Part shown: one piece after another, positions 53,286 to 61,891 of the stretch
Layout: the number at the start of each line of letters is the position of its first letter
How positions within the stretch are numbered: position 1 is the first letter of the stretch
NCBI GenBank assembly: GCA_949295915.1
Contig: CASFNB010000003.1
Span: 18,035-82,034, forward strand
DNA from: an uncultured Pseudomonadota bacterium
Lineage (GTDB): Bacteria > Pseudomonadota > Alphaproteobacteria > RF32 > CAG-239
DNA length: 64,000 nucleotides
Direction: 5' to 3'
Notes under the pieces: model-generated
Database searches by the model: none
Told to the model about the DNA's origin: nothing
Seen by the model: only the letters and a program-made list of their open reading frames with translations
Program-made: the position numbers and the translations under genes

Positions 53286-54707
53286 ATGTTAAAATTTGGT
53301 CATAATCTTTTTAATTTTGAAAAAAACAATCGTTTTGTGCAAAGAATTATTTTTCTTTCCATCCCGACTGCCATGGTCTTTATTTTGCTGGTTGCCGTGG
53401 AGCTCATGTCGCCGGTTATGGCCATTGTTTCTTATGCCTCAATCATCATTTTTAATGTGCTTTTATTATTTCCGATTACCTTTGAAATGCAGCAAGTTAA
53501 AAAATATATTGAAACACTTGCTTCGGGAAACAATTTTGATGAAACATCCATGAAACTTTCCGAAAAAGATTCTCAAGCCATTGTTGATGCCGTGAATACC
53601 ATGCACAGTTTTTGGGCTCATAAAACCGATATGCTTGAATCTCAGACCATTTCCGATACCGCCGTTCTTGATTCTCTTCCTGACCCGATTATGATGATTG
53701 ACCGAAGCGGCAATATTTTGGGCGCAAACCTTTCTGCCCGCACTCTTTTCGGCAAAAGCATCACTAATAAAAATATTGACCGCGTTTTTGATTCAAACAA
53801 CTTTATTGATGCCGTTTCTAAAGTTTTGAAAAAAGAAAGCGCCTCTGAAAACCTCATCTTCTACGTCAAAAAACCCGTCCCGCAGAAACTTTATGCCCAT
53901 ATCAAACAACTCCCTTGGATGTCTAAAGGCAGAGCCGTGGCCGTTATTTCTATCTATGACCTGACCAAAGCCTTGAAAATTGAAAAAATGCAATCTGATT
54001 TTGTGGCTAACGCAAGCCATGAGTTGCGCACTCCTTTGGCAATTATCTCCGGTTTTATCGAAACTTTGCAAACAACCGCTCACGATGACGAACAAGCTCG
54101 TGATAATTTCTTGAAAATTATGAAAGAACAAGCCGAGTATATGTCATCACTCATCGAAAACTTGCTCTCCCTTTCTAAAATTGAAATGAACCAAGATCAA
54201 AAACCCGACGAGAAAGCCAATGTTTGTAAGTTGGCGCAAGAAGTTCAGGAAGCGTTAACGCTTAAAGCCTCTGAACGCGATATTAAAATCAAAATCAGAG
54301 AAGAAAGTCATATCCCCGAGATTACCGCAGATGCCGGACAAGTTAAACAAGTGATTCAGAATTTGACAGATAATGCCCTAAAATATGGTTTGGCTCAAAG
54401 CGATGTGACAGTCAGTATTTATAAAACCGATGCTATTCCGCCGTCTAAAAGCTATAAAGTTGCCGAAGGTAAGGCCGTGGCTATTTCCATTAATAATAAA
54501 GGTCCAAAAATCAGCCCCGAAAATTTGGCTCGTTTAACAGAACGTTTCTTCCGCTTGCAGGAGCATAAAGACCTTAATATTAAAGGTACCGGATTGGGAC
54601 TCTCCATCGCCAAGCACATCATCTTGCGCCACCGCGGAAACCTTACCGTGACTTCCACTTCTTATAACGGAACCACATTCACAATCTATCTTCCGGTTCA
54701 TCAATAA
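53286..54707 (+). CDS. PhoR-like membrane sensor histidine kinase
   Basis: This 473-residue kinase has two membrane helices (about 20-40 and 45-65) with almost no periplasmic loop, then a PAS domain (about 120-230). The HisKA phosphate-acceptor is His245 in VANASHELRTPL. The HATPase domain has NLTDNALKYGL and KGTGLGLSIAKHI. Domain order matches PhoR, sensing phosphate via the Pst system. No response regulator gene is adjacent, so its partner must lie elsewhere. The repeat copy B follows at its stop. Confidence 0.88.
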   Translation: MLKFGHNLFNFEKNNRFVQRIIFLSIPTAMVFILLVAVELMSPVMAIVSYASIIIFNVLLLFPITFEMQQVKKYIETLASGNNFDETSMKLSEKDSQAIVDAVNTMHSFWAHKTDMLESQTISDTAVLDSLPDPIMMIDRSGNILGANLSARTLFGKSITNKNIDRVFDSNNFIDAVSKVLKKESASENLIFYVKKPVPQKLYAHIKQLPWMSKGRAVAVISIYDLTKALKIEKMQSDFVANASHELRTPLAIISGFIETLQTTAHDDEQARDNFLKIMKEQAEYMSSLIENLLSLSKIEMNQDQKPDEKANVCKLAQEVQEALTLKASERDIKIKIREESHIPEITADAGQVKQVIQNLTDNALKYGLAQSDVTVSIYKTDAIPPSKSYKVAEGKAVAISINNKGPKISPENLARLTERFFRLQEHKDLNIKGTGLGLSIAKHIILRHRGNLTVTSTSYNGTTFTIYLPVHQ

Positions 54708-54840
54708 CAAACGCAGCGCGTTTGATCGCATCGGTTTGATTGCCTTACTGTCCGTGCCCAGAAGCCGCGTTGCTGTCTATGTGCAAGGCGTATCTTTCGT
54801 GCCTCGTTCCGGCAAAAAGCCTGTTCGTGCCGCGAGCAAA
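54707..54840 (+). repeat. Palindrome-headed intergenic repeat, copy B
   Basis: This segment opens with the same 17-base palindrome (54708-54724) and matches copy A (33997-34029) in 32 of 33 positions, one A/G change. A GC-rich tail with short hairpins such as GGC-AAAAA-GCC and two TTCGTGCC copies follows. It lies between the histidine kinase stop and the terminator. Confidence 0.65.
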
Positions 54841-54864
54841 CATCATTCCTATCCTTACCACAAA

Positions 54865-54903
54865 AAAACATCGTCTCCTTTTTCAGACGATGTTTTTTTT
54901 CTT
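54865..54903. terminator. Bidirectional terminator
   Basis: AAAACATCGTCT / AGACGATGTTTT (54865-54876 and 54885-54896) is flanked by A and T runs, between the kinase gene and the convergent OmpA-like gene. Confidence 0.92.
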
Positions 54904-54915
54904 TTGCAAAAGTTC

Positions 54916-55554
54916 TTACTGCATATTTATCAAACTGATTTCAACACGGCGATTTTGCTCTCTGCCTGCAGCCGTGGCGTTTGACGCTATCGGGTTCGAT
55001 GAGCCTAAGCCCGAAGCATAAATTCTGGCATTGGCAACACCGCGCAAACGCAAATATGTTGCAACGGCATTTGCTCTTTCTGCCGACAGTTTATTATTGA
55101 TTGCGGCTGTTCCGGTATTATCCGTATAACCGGTAATTTGGACCTTGGTTTTATCAAATTCATTAATCACTTTGGCAACCGAATCCAATACCGGTTTGAA
55201 GTTTGATTTGATATTGGCCTGATTGGTATCAAATGTAATGTTACCAGGCATAATCAAAACAATGTTGTTGCCGTTTTTAGCAACGCGAACGCCCGTTCCT
55301 TCCAACTCTTGGCGCAGCTTTCTGGCTTGCAAATCCATGTATCCACCGACGCCGGCTCCCGATACGGCACCGACACCGGCTCCTATCAAAGCTCCTTTTT
55401 CGCCTCCGACCAAAGCTCCGATTCCGGCTCCTGCCGCTGCGCCGATACCCGTTCCCCATGCCGTGTTGGAAACTTTACTTTCTCCCGTATACGGATCTAT
55501 GGCACAGGCACTCAAAAAAGACAAGGTTATTAATACCGATAATATTTTTTTCAT
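54916..55554 (-). CDS. OmpA-family lipoprotein with glycine zipper
   Basis: This 212-residue protein has a lipoprotein signal with lipobox LSAC (Cys17). A glycine-zipper region rich in GIGAAAGAGIGALVGG (about 35-72) follows. The OmpA-like peptidoglycan-binding domain (about 95-210) includes ITGYTDNTGTAAINNKLSAE and GREQNRRVEI. This resembles YiaD. It anchors the outer membrane to peptidoglycan. Confidence 0.93.
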   Translation of the reverse strand: MKKILSVLITLSFLSACAIDPYTGESKVSNTAWGTGIGAAAGAGIGALVGGEKGALIGAGVGAVSGAGVGGYMDLQARKLRQELEGTGVRVAKNGNNIVLIMPGNITFDTNQANIKSNFKPVLDSVAKVINEFDKTKVQITGYTDNTGTAAINNKLSAERANAVATYLRLRGVANARIYASGLGSSNPIASNATAAGREQNRRVEISLINMQ

Positions 55555-55668
55555 TTCATACTCCTAAAAAAATATAAAAATCATTTGAATTATATTTACT
55601 TAGTTTTTATAAAGATTACAACTATTTTAAAATGTCAGTGTGCGAATCTTTTTTATTTAGGAAAATTT

Positions 55669-57108
55669 ATGAAGCTTAGTCAACTTTTGCAAAATACATC
55701 TCTTTCTTGCCCCGAAACGGATGTTGAAATCAACGGTCTTTCGTCCGACTCTCGCGATGTGCGTGCCGGTTTCCTATTCGCAGTTTTGGATAACGGTGTT
55801 ACAAACGGGGCACAATATATTCCGCTCGCTGTTCAAGCCGGCGCCAGTGTTATTCTGGCTCCTGAAAATGAACAAAATTCAACCGATTGTGTTATATTTT
55901 TAAATTCTAAAAATCCCAATAAAGATTTTGGCATCATGCTGAAAAACTATTATCAAGCACAACCGCAAAATATTGCCGCCATAACAGGAACTAACGGCAA
56001 AACTTCCATTGCCGATTTTGTGCGTCAGATGATTTTTGCACTCGGAAATAATGCCGCCAGTATGGGAACCTTAGGTTTAATTAAAAATAACCAAGCACCT
56101 CTGCCTTTTAACAATACCACACCGGGAGCAATGACCATTCACAAAACCTTGCATGGCCTAAAACAAGAAGGCTTTGAATATTTGATAATGGAAACATCAA
56201 GCCATGGTATATGTCAATATCGAATCAGCGGTGTCGACTTTAAAGTAGCCGGATTTACCAACCTTACTCAAGATCATTTGGATTTTCATAAAACCATGCA
56301 AAATTATTATGAAGCCAAAAAACTTCTTTTTACCGAAATTATGCCAAAAGGCAGCACCGCCGTTCTTAATGCCGATATTCAAGTTTTTGATGATTTGCAA
56401 AAAGCTTGTCTTACTGCCGGTCATAAAGTTATCAGTTACGGACACAAAGGCAAAGATATTCAAGTTTTGCAAGAAGAACCGCTGAACAACGGACAAAATA
56501 TCAAAATCAATTATTTTGGTAAAAACTATGACTTATTTGTGCCCCTCGCCGGTGATTTCCAGGTGATGAACATTCTTTGCGCCTTAGGAATCACCTCGGC
56601 ACTTACCGGACAAAAAGAAGAGTTGCTTTCTCTTATTCCCAATATCAAAGGCGCTAAAGGACGTTTGCAATATATTGGAACAACGGCTAAAGGCGGGGCT
56701 GTTTATGTAGATTATGCGCACACACCTGACGCCATTGAAAATATTTTAAAATCGATGCGCTCGCATACCTTAAATAAGCTTCATATTCTTTTTGGATGCG
56801 GCGGCGACAGAGATAGAACCAAACGTCCCATCATGGGAAAAATTGCACAAGATTTGGCTGACTTTGTTTATATAACCGATGATAATCCTCGTACTGAGAT
56901 TCCTGAAAATATACGACAAGAAATTATGGTCGGTTGTCCGAAAGCGCTCAACATTGCCGATAGAGAAAAAGCCATTGCTTTGGCCATGAACAATCTTGAA
57001 AAAGGAGATATCTTGCTTGTTGCCGGTAAAGGGCATGAAACCGGACAATATATTAACGGTAAAATTTTACCGTTTAATGATGAAGATGTGGTGAAAAAAT
57101 ATTTATAA
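55669..57108 (+). CDS. murE: UDP-MurNAc-tripeptide synthetase (meso-DAP-adding), MurE
   Basis: I start at the ATG at 55669 (MKLSQLLQNTSL), preceded by TTAGGAAAA. The 479-residue ligase has the ATP loop TGTNGKTS (106-113), TSSHGICQYRISGVDFKVAG and the meso-DAP-specific motif DDNPRTE (Asn406-Pro-Arg408). It adds meso-diaminopimelate to the muropeptide precursor. MurE is usually inside the division-cell wall cluster; here it stands alone between minus-strand genes. The length and motifs are intact. Confidence 0.95.
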   Translation: MKLSQLLQNTSLSCPETDVEINGLSSDSRDVRAGFLFAVLDNGVTNGAQYIPLAVQAGASVILAPENEQNSTDCVIFLNSKNPNKDFGIMLKNYYQAQPQNIAAITGTNGKTSIADFVRQMIFALGNNAASMGTLGLIKNNQAPLPFNNTTPGAMTIHKTLHGLKQEGFEYLIMETSSHGICQYRISGVDFKVAGFTNLTQDHLDFHKTMQNYYEAKKLLFTEIMPKGSTAVLNADIQVFDDLQKACLTAGHKVISYGHKGKDIQVLQEEPLNNGQNIKINYFGKNYDLFVPLAGDFQVMNILCALGITSALTGQKEELLSLIPNIKGAKGRLQYIGTTAKGGAVYVDYAHTPDAIENILKSMRSHTLNKLHILFGCGGDRDRTKRPIMGKIAQDLADFVYITDDNPRTEIPENIRQEIMVGCPKALNIADREKAIALAMNNLEKGDILLVAGKGHETGQYINGKILPFNDEDVVKKYL

Positions 57109-57149
57109 AATAATAAAGCCTCAATTAATTTGAGGCTTTATTATTTTGC
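57109..57149. terminator. Bidirectional terminator after murE
   Basis: A 16-bp stem (57110-57125 and 57130-57145) has a TTAA loop. It overlaps the end of the convergent RHH gene. Confidence 0.9.
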
Positions 57150-57457
57150 ATATAATCATCATAAATTTTTTTCAAAACATTATCTATTGCGCCATAATTA
57201 GCCGACAAGCCGTGTCCAGCTTTTTTATGTCCTTCTTCCGAAGCTGCTTCTCTAAAATAGCTCATCAGAAACAAACGCGTAGAATATGTCAAACCCAAAG
57301 TATTTTCTTTTTGAGCTTCTATCATCTCTATCAAATGGTTTTTTGATATGTGTTCAATTTTGCAAACTTCATATAAAGCATCCCATTCTTTCAGGCATAA
57401 TCGCATGCTGGTGCGGCGATTATTAATCATGATGATCTTATTCATTAATTTAGTCAT
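57125..57457 (-). CDS. Ribbon-helix-helix DNA-binding protein (RHH_4-like)
   Basis: This 110-residue protein has INNRRTSMRLCLKEWDALYE and ISKNHLIEMIEAQKEN. That pattern is a ribbon followed by two helices, as in the RHH_4 family common in alphaproteobacteria. LTYSTRLFLMSYFREA follows. It probably binds DNA as a dimer. It ends inside the murE terminator. It lies upstream of the sigma-54 flagellar promoter but on the other strand; a link to flagellar control is not shown. Confidence 0.75.
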   Translation of the reverse strand: MTKLMNKIIMINNRRTSMRLCLKEWDALYEVCKIEHISKNHLIEMIEAQKENTLGLTYSTRLFLMSYFREAASEEGHKKAGHGLSANYGAIDNVLKKIYDDYMQNNKASN

Positions 57458-57593
57458 AATTCAGGCAACCACTATTATATAATATATTATTAATGTCTTA
57501 ATTATACCGAGCGATATAAAAAATACAATTAAAAAAAGAAAATTGAGTCAAAAAAGTGTATAGCTTTACAAAACGACTACTTTTACTTACTAT

Positions 57594-57646
57594 ATTATGT
57601 ATTTTGTATTTTTTCAGTCTTCGTAATACACAATCAATTATGTATT
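57594..57646. promoter_or_regulatory. Repeated upstream motif, candidate activator site for sigma-54
   Basis: ATTATGTATT occurs at 57594-57603 and 57637-57646. A related inverted copy, AATACACAAT, lies at 57624-57633. The group is about 45-100 bases upstream of the sigma-54 promoter, where enhancer-binding proteins usually sit. Confidence 0.45.
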
Positions 57647-57691
57647 AGGATTTAATTCTTATTTGTAAAAAAATATGTTTTTACATTTTTT

Positions 57692-57707
57692 TGGCACAAA
57701 ATTTGCA
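57692..57707 (+). promoter_or_regulatory. Sigma-54 (RpoN) promoter of the flagellar operon
   Basis: TGGCACAAAATTTGCA matches TGGCAC-N5-TTGCA exactly. GG (57693-57694) and GC (57705-57706) are 10 bases apart. It lies 42 bases before the flgI ATG. Confidence 0.92.
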
Positions 57708-57748
57708 TTGTTACTCATAAATTAATGTTTGTTGAGGCTCGTTTGATC

Positions 57749-58873
57749 ATGACTAACTGCAACTTTTTGAAAAAAATATCTTTTTTTATTGCTGTGGCAA
57801 TGCTTTCTTTGCTTTCTGAGAAAGCTTTTGCCTCATCTCGGATTAAAGATATTGCCGATTTTGAAGGTGTACGCGATAATCAGCTCGTCGGTTATGGTTT
57901 GGTCGTCGGTTTGAACGGAACCGGTGATAATATCAAATCTATCGATTTCGCCAAAGAAAGTATTATCTCTCTCCTTGACCAAATCGGTATTAATGCTCGC
58001 GATGGTCAACTCAAATCTAAAAACATTGCCTCTGTTATGGTTACGGCAAACCTACCGGCTTTTGCTCGTCATGGCAGTCGTATCGATGTTATTGTCAGCG
58101 CTATGGGAGATGCTAAAAACTTACAAGGCGGAACACTTATCGCTACGCCGTTAAGCGGTGCCGACGGGCAAATTTATGCCGTTGCTCAGGGGCAAATTGC
58201 CGTTAATGCCATTTCTGCCCAAGGTGCTAACCAATCTATATTTAAGGGCGTTCCCACTTCCGGAAAAATTGCAAACGGAGCTATTGTTGAAAACGAAATT
58301 CCGTTTGTTCTTGATGATATGACCAATATTCGTATTGCTTTACGCAATCCTGATTTTACGACTTCTCGCCGAATCAGTGATGCCATTAATGCAAATCTCG
58401 GAGTCAATGTTGCAAAAGCTTTGGATCCGGGGACTGTTTCCGTTGATATTCCCGAAGAATATCAAGGAAAATTGGTGGACCTTATGACCAGAATCGAACA
58501 ACTGCAAGTTCAACCCGACCAAATGGCTAAAGTGGTTATTGATGAAAGTACCGGAATCGTCGTCATCGGTAAAGATGTCAAAATTAACCGACTGGCTATC
58601 GCTCAGGGTAATTTAACCATCAAAATTACCGAAGCTCCTTTCGTCTCTCAGCCGCTTCCTTTTTCTGACGGAGAAACCATTGTCGAAAGCGCTACCTTTA
58701 TCGATGTGCAGGAAGATACCGACTCTAAGTTGACCGTTCTTAATACCGGTGTCAGCTTGCAAGAACTGGTCGACGGGTTAAACGCTTTAGGCGTCAGCCC
58801 CCGCGATTTAATCAGTATTTTACAAGCCATCAAAGCCAGCGGTGCTTTGCAGGCCGATATTGAGGTGATTTAA
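57749..58873 (+). CDS. flgI: Flagellar P-ring protein FlgI
   Basis: I start at the ATG at 57749, preceded by TTGAGG; an ATG 24 bases up lacks a Shine-Dalgarno. The 374-residue product has a Sec signal peptide (ending KAFA-S). FlgI blocks follow: RIKDIADFEGVRDNQLVGYG, VGLNGTGDN, NIASVMVTANLPAFARHGSR and the end GVSPRDLISILQAIKASGAL. It forms the ring in the peptidoglycan layer around the rod. It is the first gene of the operon behind the sigma-54 promoter. Confidence 0.96.
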   Translation: MTNCNFLKKISFFIAVAMLSLLSEKAFASSRIKDIADFEGVRDNQLVGYGLVVGLNGTGDNIKSIDFAKESIISLLDQIGINARDGQLKSKNIASVMVTANLPAFARHGSRIDVIVSAMGDAKNLQGGTLIATPLSGADGQIYAVAQGQIAVNAISAQGANQSIFKGVPTSGKIANGAIVENEIPFVLDDMTNIRIALRNPDFTTSRRISDAINANLGVNVAKALDPGTVSVDIPEEYQGKLVDLMTRIEQLQVQPDQMAKVVIDESTGIVVIGKDVKINRLAIAQGNLTIKITEAPFVSQPLPFSDGETIVESATFIDVQEDTDSKLTVLNTGVSLQELVDGLNALGVSPRDLISILQAIKASGALQADIEVI

Positions 58874-58874
58874 C

Positions 58875-59216
58875 ATGACTGATGCTTTGATGACATATTC
58901 TTCGTACCCTCTTTTAGATACGGTTCAGGCTTCTACCTCTGCCGCAAGTCCGAAACAGGCAAAAAATTTGGCTCAGGCTAAAGAAACGGCTCAAGACTTT
59001 GAAGCCTTCTTTATGACAAGAATGATGGAAAGTATGTTTGACGGAATTTCTACCGATGGAATGTTCGGCGGCGGTCATGCCGAAAAAATTTACCGATCCA
59101 TGCTCTTAAATGAATATGGAAAAGTTATGGCTAAGACCGGAAATATCGGTATTTCCGATGATATTATGGATGCTATCATTCAAATGCAGGAGGCTCAGAG
59201 CAGTAATGCTCTTTGA
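58875..59216 (+). CDS. flgJ: Rod-binding protein FlgJ, short form
   Basis: This 113-residue protein matches the N-terminal rod-binding domain of FlgJ: AQDFEAFFMTRMMESMFDGI and EKIYRSMLLNEYGKVMAKTG. The muramidase domain of enteric FlgJ is absent, as in Caulobacter and other alphaproteobacteria. It probably caps the growing rod. It starts one base after the flgI stop and overlaps the next gene by 11 bases. Confidence 0.9.
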   Translation: MTDALMTYSSYPLLDTVQASTSAASPKQAKNLAQAKETAQDFEAFFMTRMMESMFDGISTDGMFGGGHAEKIYRSMLLNEYGKVMAKTGNIGISDDIMDAIIQMQEAQSSNAL

Positions 59217-59685
59217 CAAAAAAATGGAAAATTCAGAATTGTTTAACCCTCAAGATATTCGTCAAAAAATTGCCGATTATCGCAATATTATCAACGTCTT
59301 TTCCGAGCTTTTACAAACTGAAAATAAAGCTCTGAAAGCCTATGATACCGATATGGTCGGAAAACTTTTTGATAAAAAAGCTCATATCGTCAGCGTCTAT
59401 CGCACTCTTGTCGCTTTCTTTATCAAAAATAAAGATACTTTAAATGTTTTAACCCCTGAAGAGCGTGCTTCTCTTAAATCCGAAGCCGCTTCACTTGACG
59501 GTTTGCTTAAGGAAAATGATCAACTGCTCAAAACCAGTATGGAAACCAGCCAAACCGTTATGAATTCAATTATTAACATTGCCAAAGCGGCAAACAACGC
59601 TAATGCTACGTCTTACGGATATCAGGGAAAATATTCCCCCTTAGACAACAGCAAGAATGCTATTGCCATTAATAGAACATTATAA
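59206..59685 (+). CDS. FlgN-like flagellar export chaperone
   Basis: I start at the ATG at 59206, with GGAGG 13 bases upstream and an 11-base overlap with flgJ. The 159-residue protein is all-helical with long amphipathic helices (DYRNIINVFSELLQTENKAL) and a disordered C-terminus (SPLDNSKNAIAINRTL). This is the pattern of FlgN, the chaperone of FlgK and FlgL. The place right before flgK and flgL supports this. Sequence identity to FlgN is always low, so position carries much of the call. Confidence 0.75.
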   Translation: MLFDKKMENSELFNPQDIRQKIADYRNIINVFSELLQTENKALKAYDTDMVGKLFDKKAHIVSVYRTLVAFFIKNKDTLNVLTPEERASLKSEAASLDGLLKENDQLLKTSMETSQTVMNSIINIAKAANNANATSYGYQGKYSPLDNSKNAIAINRTL

Positions 59686-59699
59686 TAAGGAGGTGTGAT

Positions 59700-61880
59700 A
59701 TGGCTCTTATCCCAGGTTTTAATACAACGCTTTCCGGTATGAAAGCTGCTCAACAACAGCTCAATATTATCAGTAGCAATATTGCCAATGCAGATACCCC
59801 CGGATATACCAGAAAAACCGCTGCTCAAAACAATTTGGTGCTGGCAGGCGTCAGCAGCGGTGTATCTTTGGGTAACATTAAAAGAGACGTGGATGAAAAC
59901 TTGCTCAAAAGTTATTTATCTTCCAACTCTACAAGCGGAAATTATTGCATGCAAAACGATTATCTTTCCAAAACCGAAACCTTGCTTGGTACGCCAACCG
60001 GAGATAATTCCATTGCGGCCAATGTCGGAAACTTGCAATCTGCTTTTGAAACTTTTGCCAATGACGTTACTTCCGCTTCCGGAAAATATACTCTTTTGAA
60101 TAATGCTCAGACCATTACTTCTCGTTTGAATTCCATTTCTACAGAAATTCAAAAGTTGCGCGGAGATGCTGACCTAAACATTTCGGATGCCGTTTCGGAA
60201 ATTAATGCTCAATTGACAACTCTTCACGAACTTAACGAAAAGATTGTTCAATATACCGTTATGGGATATGATGGCGTTGCCGATTTGGAAGACCAACGTG
60301 ATGAAGCTCTCCGTGCCATCAGTGAAAAAATTGATATCAGTTATTTCAAAAGAGATAACGGCTCTATGGTTATTCAGACCAAAAACGGCGAAACTTTACT
60401 TGATGATGAACCTCATTATCTTTCTCATACAGCTATTTCTCAAGCCGGTCCGACAACTTCTTATGCCGGCGGTGAAATTTCTGGTATTTTTGTTAACGGA
60501 AAAGATATTACCAACAGCATTCAAGACGGAGAAATCAAAGGGCTTATCGAAATTCGTGACGTTACACTCCCTTCCTTACAATCTCAGTTGGATGAACTTG
60601 CCGGCGGCTTGAAAGAAGCCATTAACTCCGCTCATAATATGGGTACTTCTTATCCCGCTCCTTCTTCTCTTACCGGCACCAGAACATTTATCAATGCCAA
60701 TCAGCAAAGTATTCAAATTGAAAACGGAGATGTACGTTTTACCATTTTTGATACCGATGGTAATCAAGTCGCTACCGCCAGTCTCGGCGGTGATCTCGGC
60801 TTTACCGAAGGAACGATTGCCGATATGACAACAACCATTCAAAATTGGTTGCAGTCCCCTAACGGTGCTAATTTACCTCAAGCCGTAGTCGAAATTAATG
60901 AAAACGGAAATTTGGTTATTGATACCGGTGACAGCAATTATTCTTTTGCCATTATGGATACGGTTTCTTCTGCCGCAGGTTCCGAACAGCAAGACGTTAC
61001 CATTAATTTTGCCCCTAACGGTACAACCAATTATGATCGTCAGTTCTCCGGATTTTCCAGCTTTTTCGGGATGAATGACTTTTTTACTTCTCAAAATCCC
61101 GAATCGGTTTATGACTCTAACGTCGTTTCTAAAAATTTAAACTTAGGCTTAAATCAGCAAGTGGTTTGGGGATTTTCTACGCCGACAAACGGTATTAATT
61201 TCGGAACAATAACCATTAATCCCGGCGATACTCTTCAAGATATTGTCAACAAAATTAATAACAATCCTGACTTAAATCAAACACTTAAAGCCTCTCTTGT
61301 TCCTAACGGCGACGGTTATGTTTTGCGTATTGTCAATACTACCGGTCAACAACTGGAAATTTGTGAAAACAGATTAAACGGCGATCCGGCTCCGGGGTTG
61401 ATTTCCAAACTGGGGTTGCAACCGTCTGACGCCTTAACCGCTTCTTCCATTCAGGTACGCGAAGATATTACCCAAAATCCAAATCTGATTGCCGGCGGTG
61501 TCGCCGAGTTTAATACTTCTTCCGGAGAATATCAGCTTAATCAAGCATCTAATACCACCGCTATTAAACTTGCCGAGATGTTTTCTTCCACGCTATCCTT
61601 TAATCAAGCCGGAACCATCGGAGCAACTCAAACAACTTTGGCCAACTACGCCTCAACTTTTGTTGGAAGTATTGCTTCACAAACCAGCAACACTAAAAGC
61701 AATATGGAGTATCAACAAGAGCTGTGTTCTTCTATTGCCACCAAAGAAGCAACCATTAGCGGTGTGGATATTGATCAAGAATTGAGTTACATGATTATGT
61801 TTCAACAGTCTTACGCAGCTAATGCCAAAGCTTTTACTGCCAATAAAGAAATCTTAGACATGTTGATGGGTATTATTTAA
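59700..61880 (+). CDS. flgK: Flagellar hook-associated protein FlgK
   Basis: This 726-residue protein starts with a Bsd-type rod/hook motif: ALIPGFNTTLSGMKAAQQQL, then ISSNIANADTPGYTRK. It ends with SGVDIDQELSYMIMFQQSYA and ANAKAFTANKEILD, the flagellar C-terminal helix. It joins hook to filament. AAGGAGG lies 7 bases before the ATG. It is longer than enteric FlgK (about 550), with an enlarged variable centre. Confidence 0.95.
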   Translation: MALIPGFNTTLSGMKAAQQQLNIISSNIANADTPGYTRKTAAQNNLVLAGVSSGVSLGNIKRDVDENLLKSYLSSNSTSGNYCMQNDYLSKTETLLGTPTGDNSIAANVGNLQSAFETFANDVTSASGKYTLLNNAQTITSRLNSISTEIQKLRGDADLNISDAVSEINAQLTTLHELNEKIVQYTVMGYDGVADLEDQRDEALRAISEKIDISYFKRDNGSMVIQTKNGETLLDDEPHYLSHTAISQAGPTTSYAGGEISGIFVNGKDITNSIQDGEIKGLIEIRDVTLPSLQSQLDELAGGLKEAINSAHNMGTSYPAPSSLTGTRTFINANQQSIQIENGDVRFTIFDTDGNQVATASLGGDLGFTEGTIADMTTTIQNWLQSPNGANLPQAVVEINENGNLVIDTGDSNYSFAIMDTVSSAAGSEQQDVTINFAPNGTTNYDRQFSGFSSFFGMNDFFTSQNPESVYDSNVVSKNLNLGLNQQVVWGFSTPTNGINFGTITINPGDTLQDIVNKINNNPDLNQTLKASLVPNGDGYVLRIVNTTGQQLEICENRLNGDPAPGLISKLGLQPSDALTASSIQVREDITQNPNLIAGGVAEFNTSSGEYQLNQASNTTAIKLAEMFSSTLSFNQAGTIGATQTTLANYASTFVGSIASQTSNTKSNMEYQQELCSSIATKEATISGVDIDQELSYMIMFQQSYAANAKAFTANKEILDMLMGII

Positions 61881-61891
61881 GGAGATGAACC

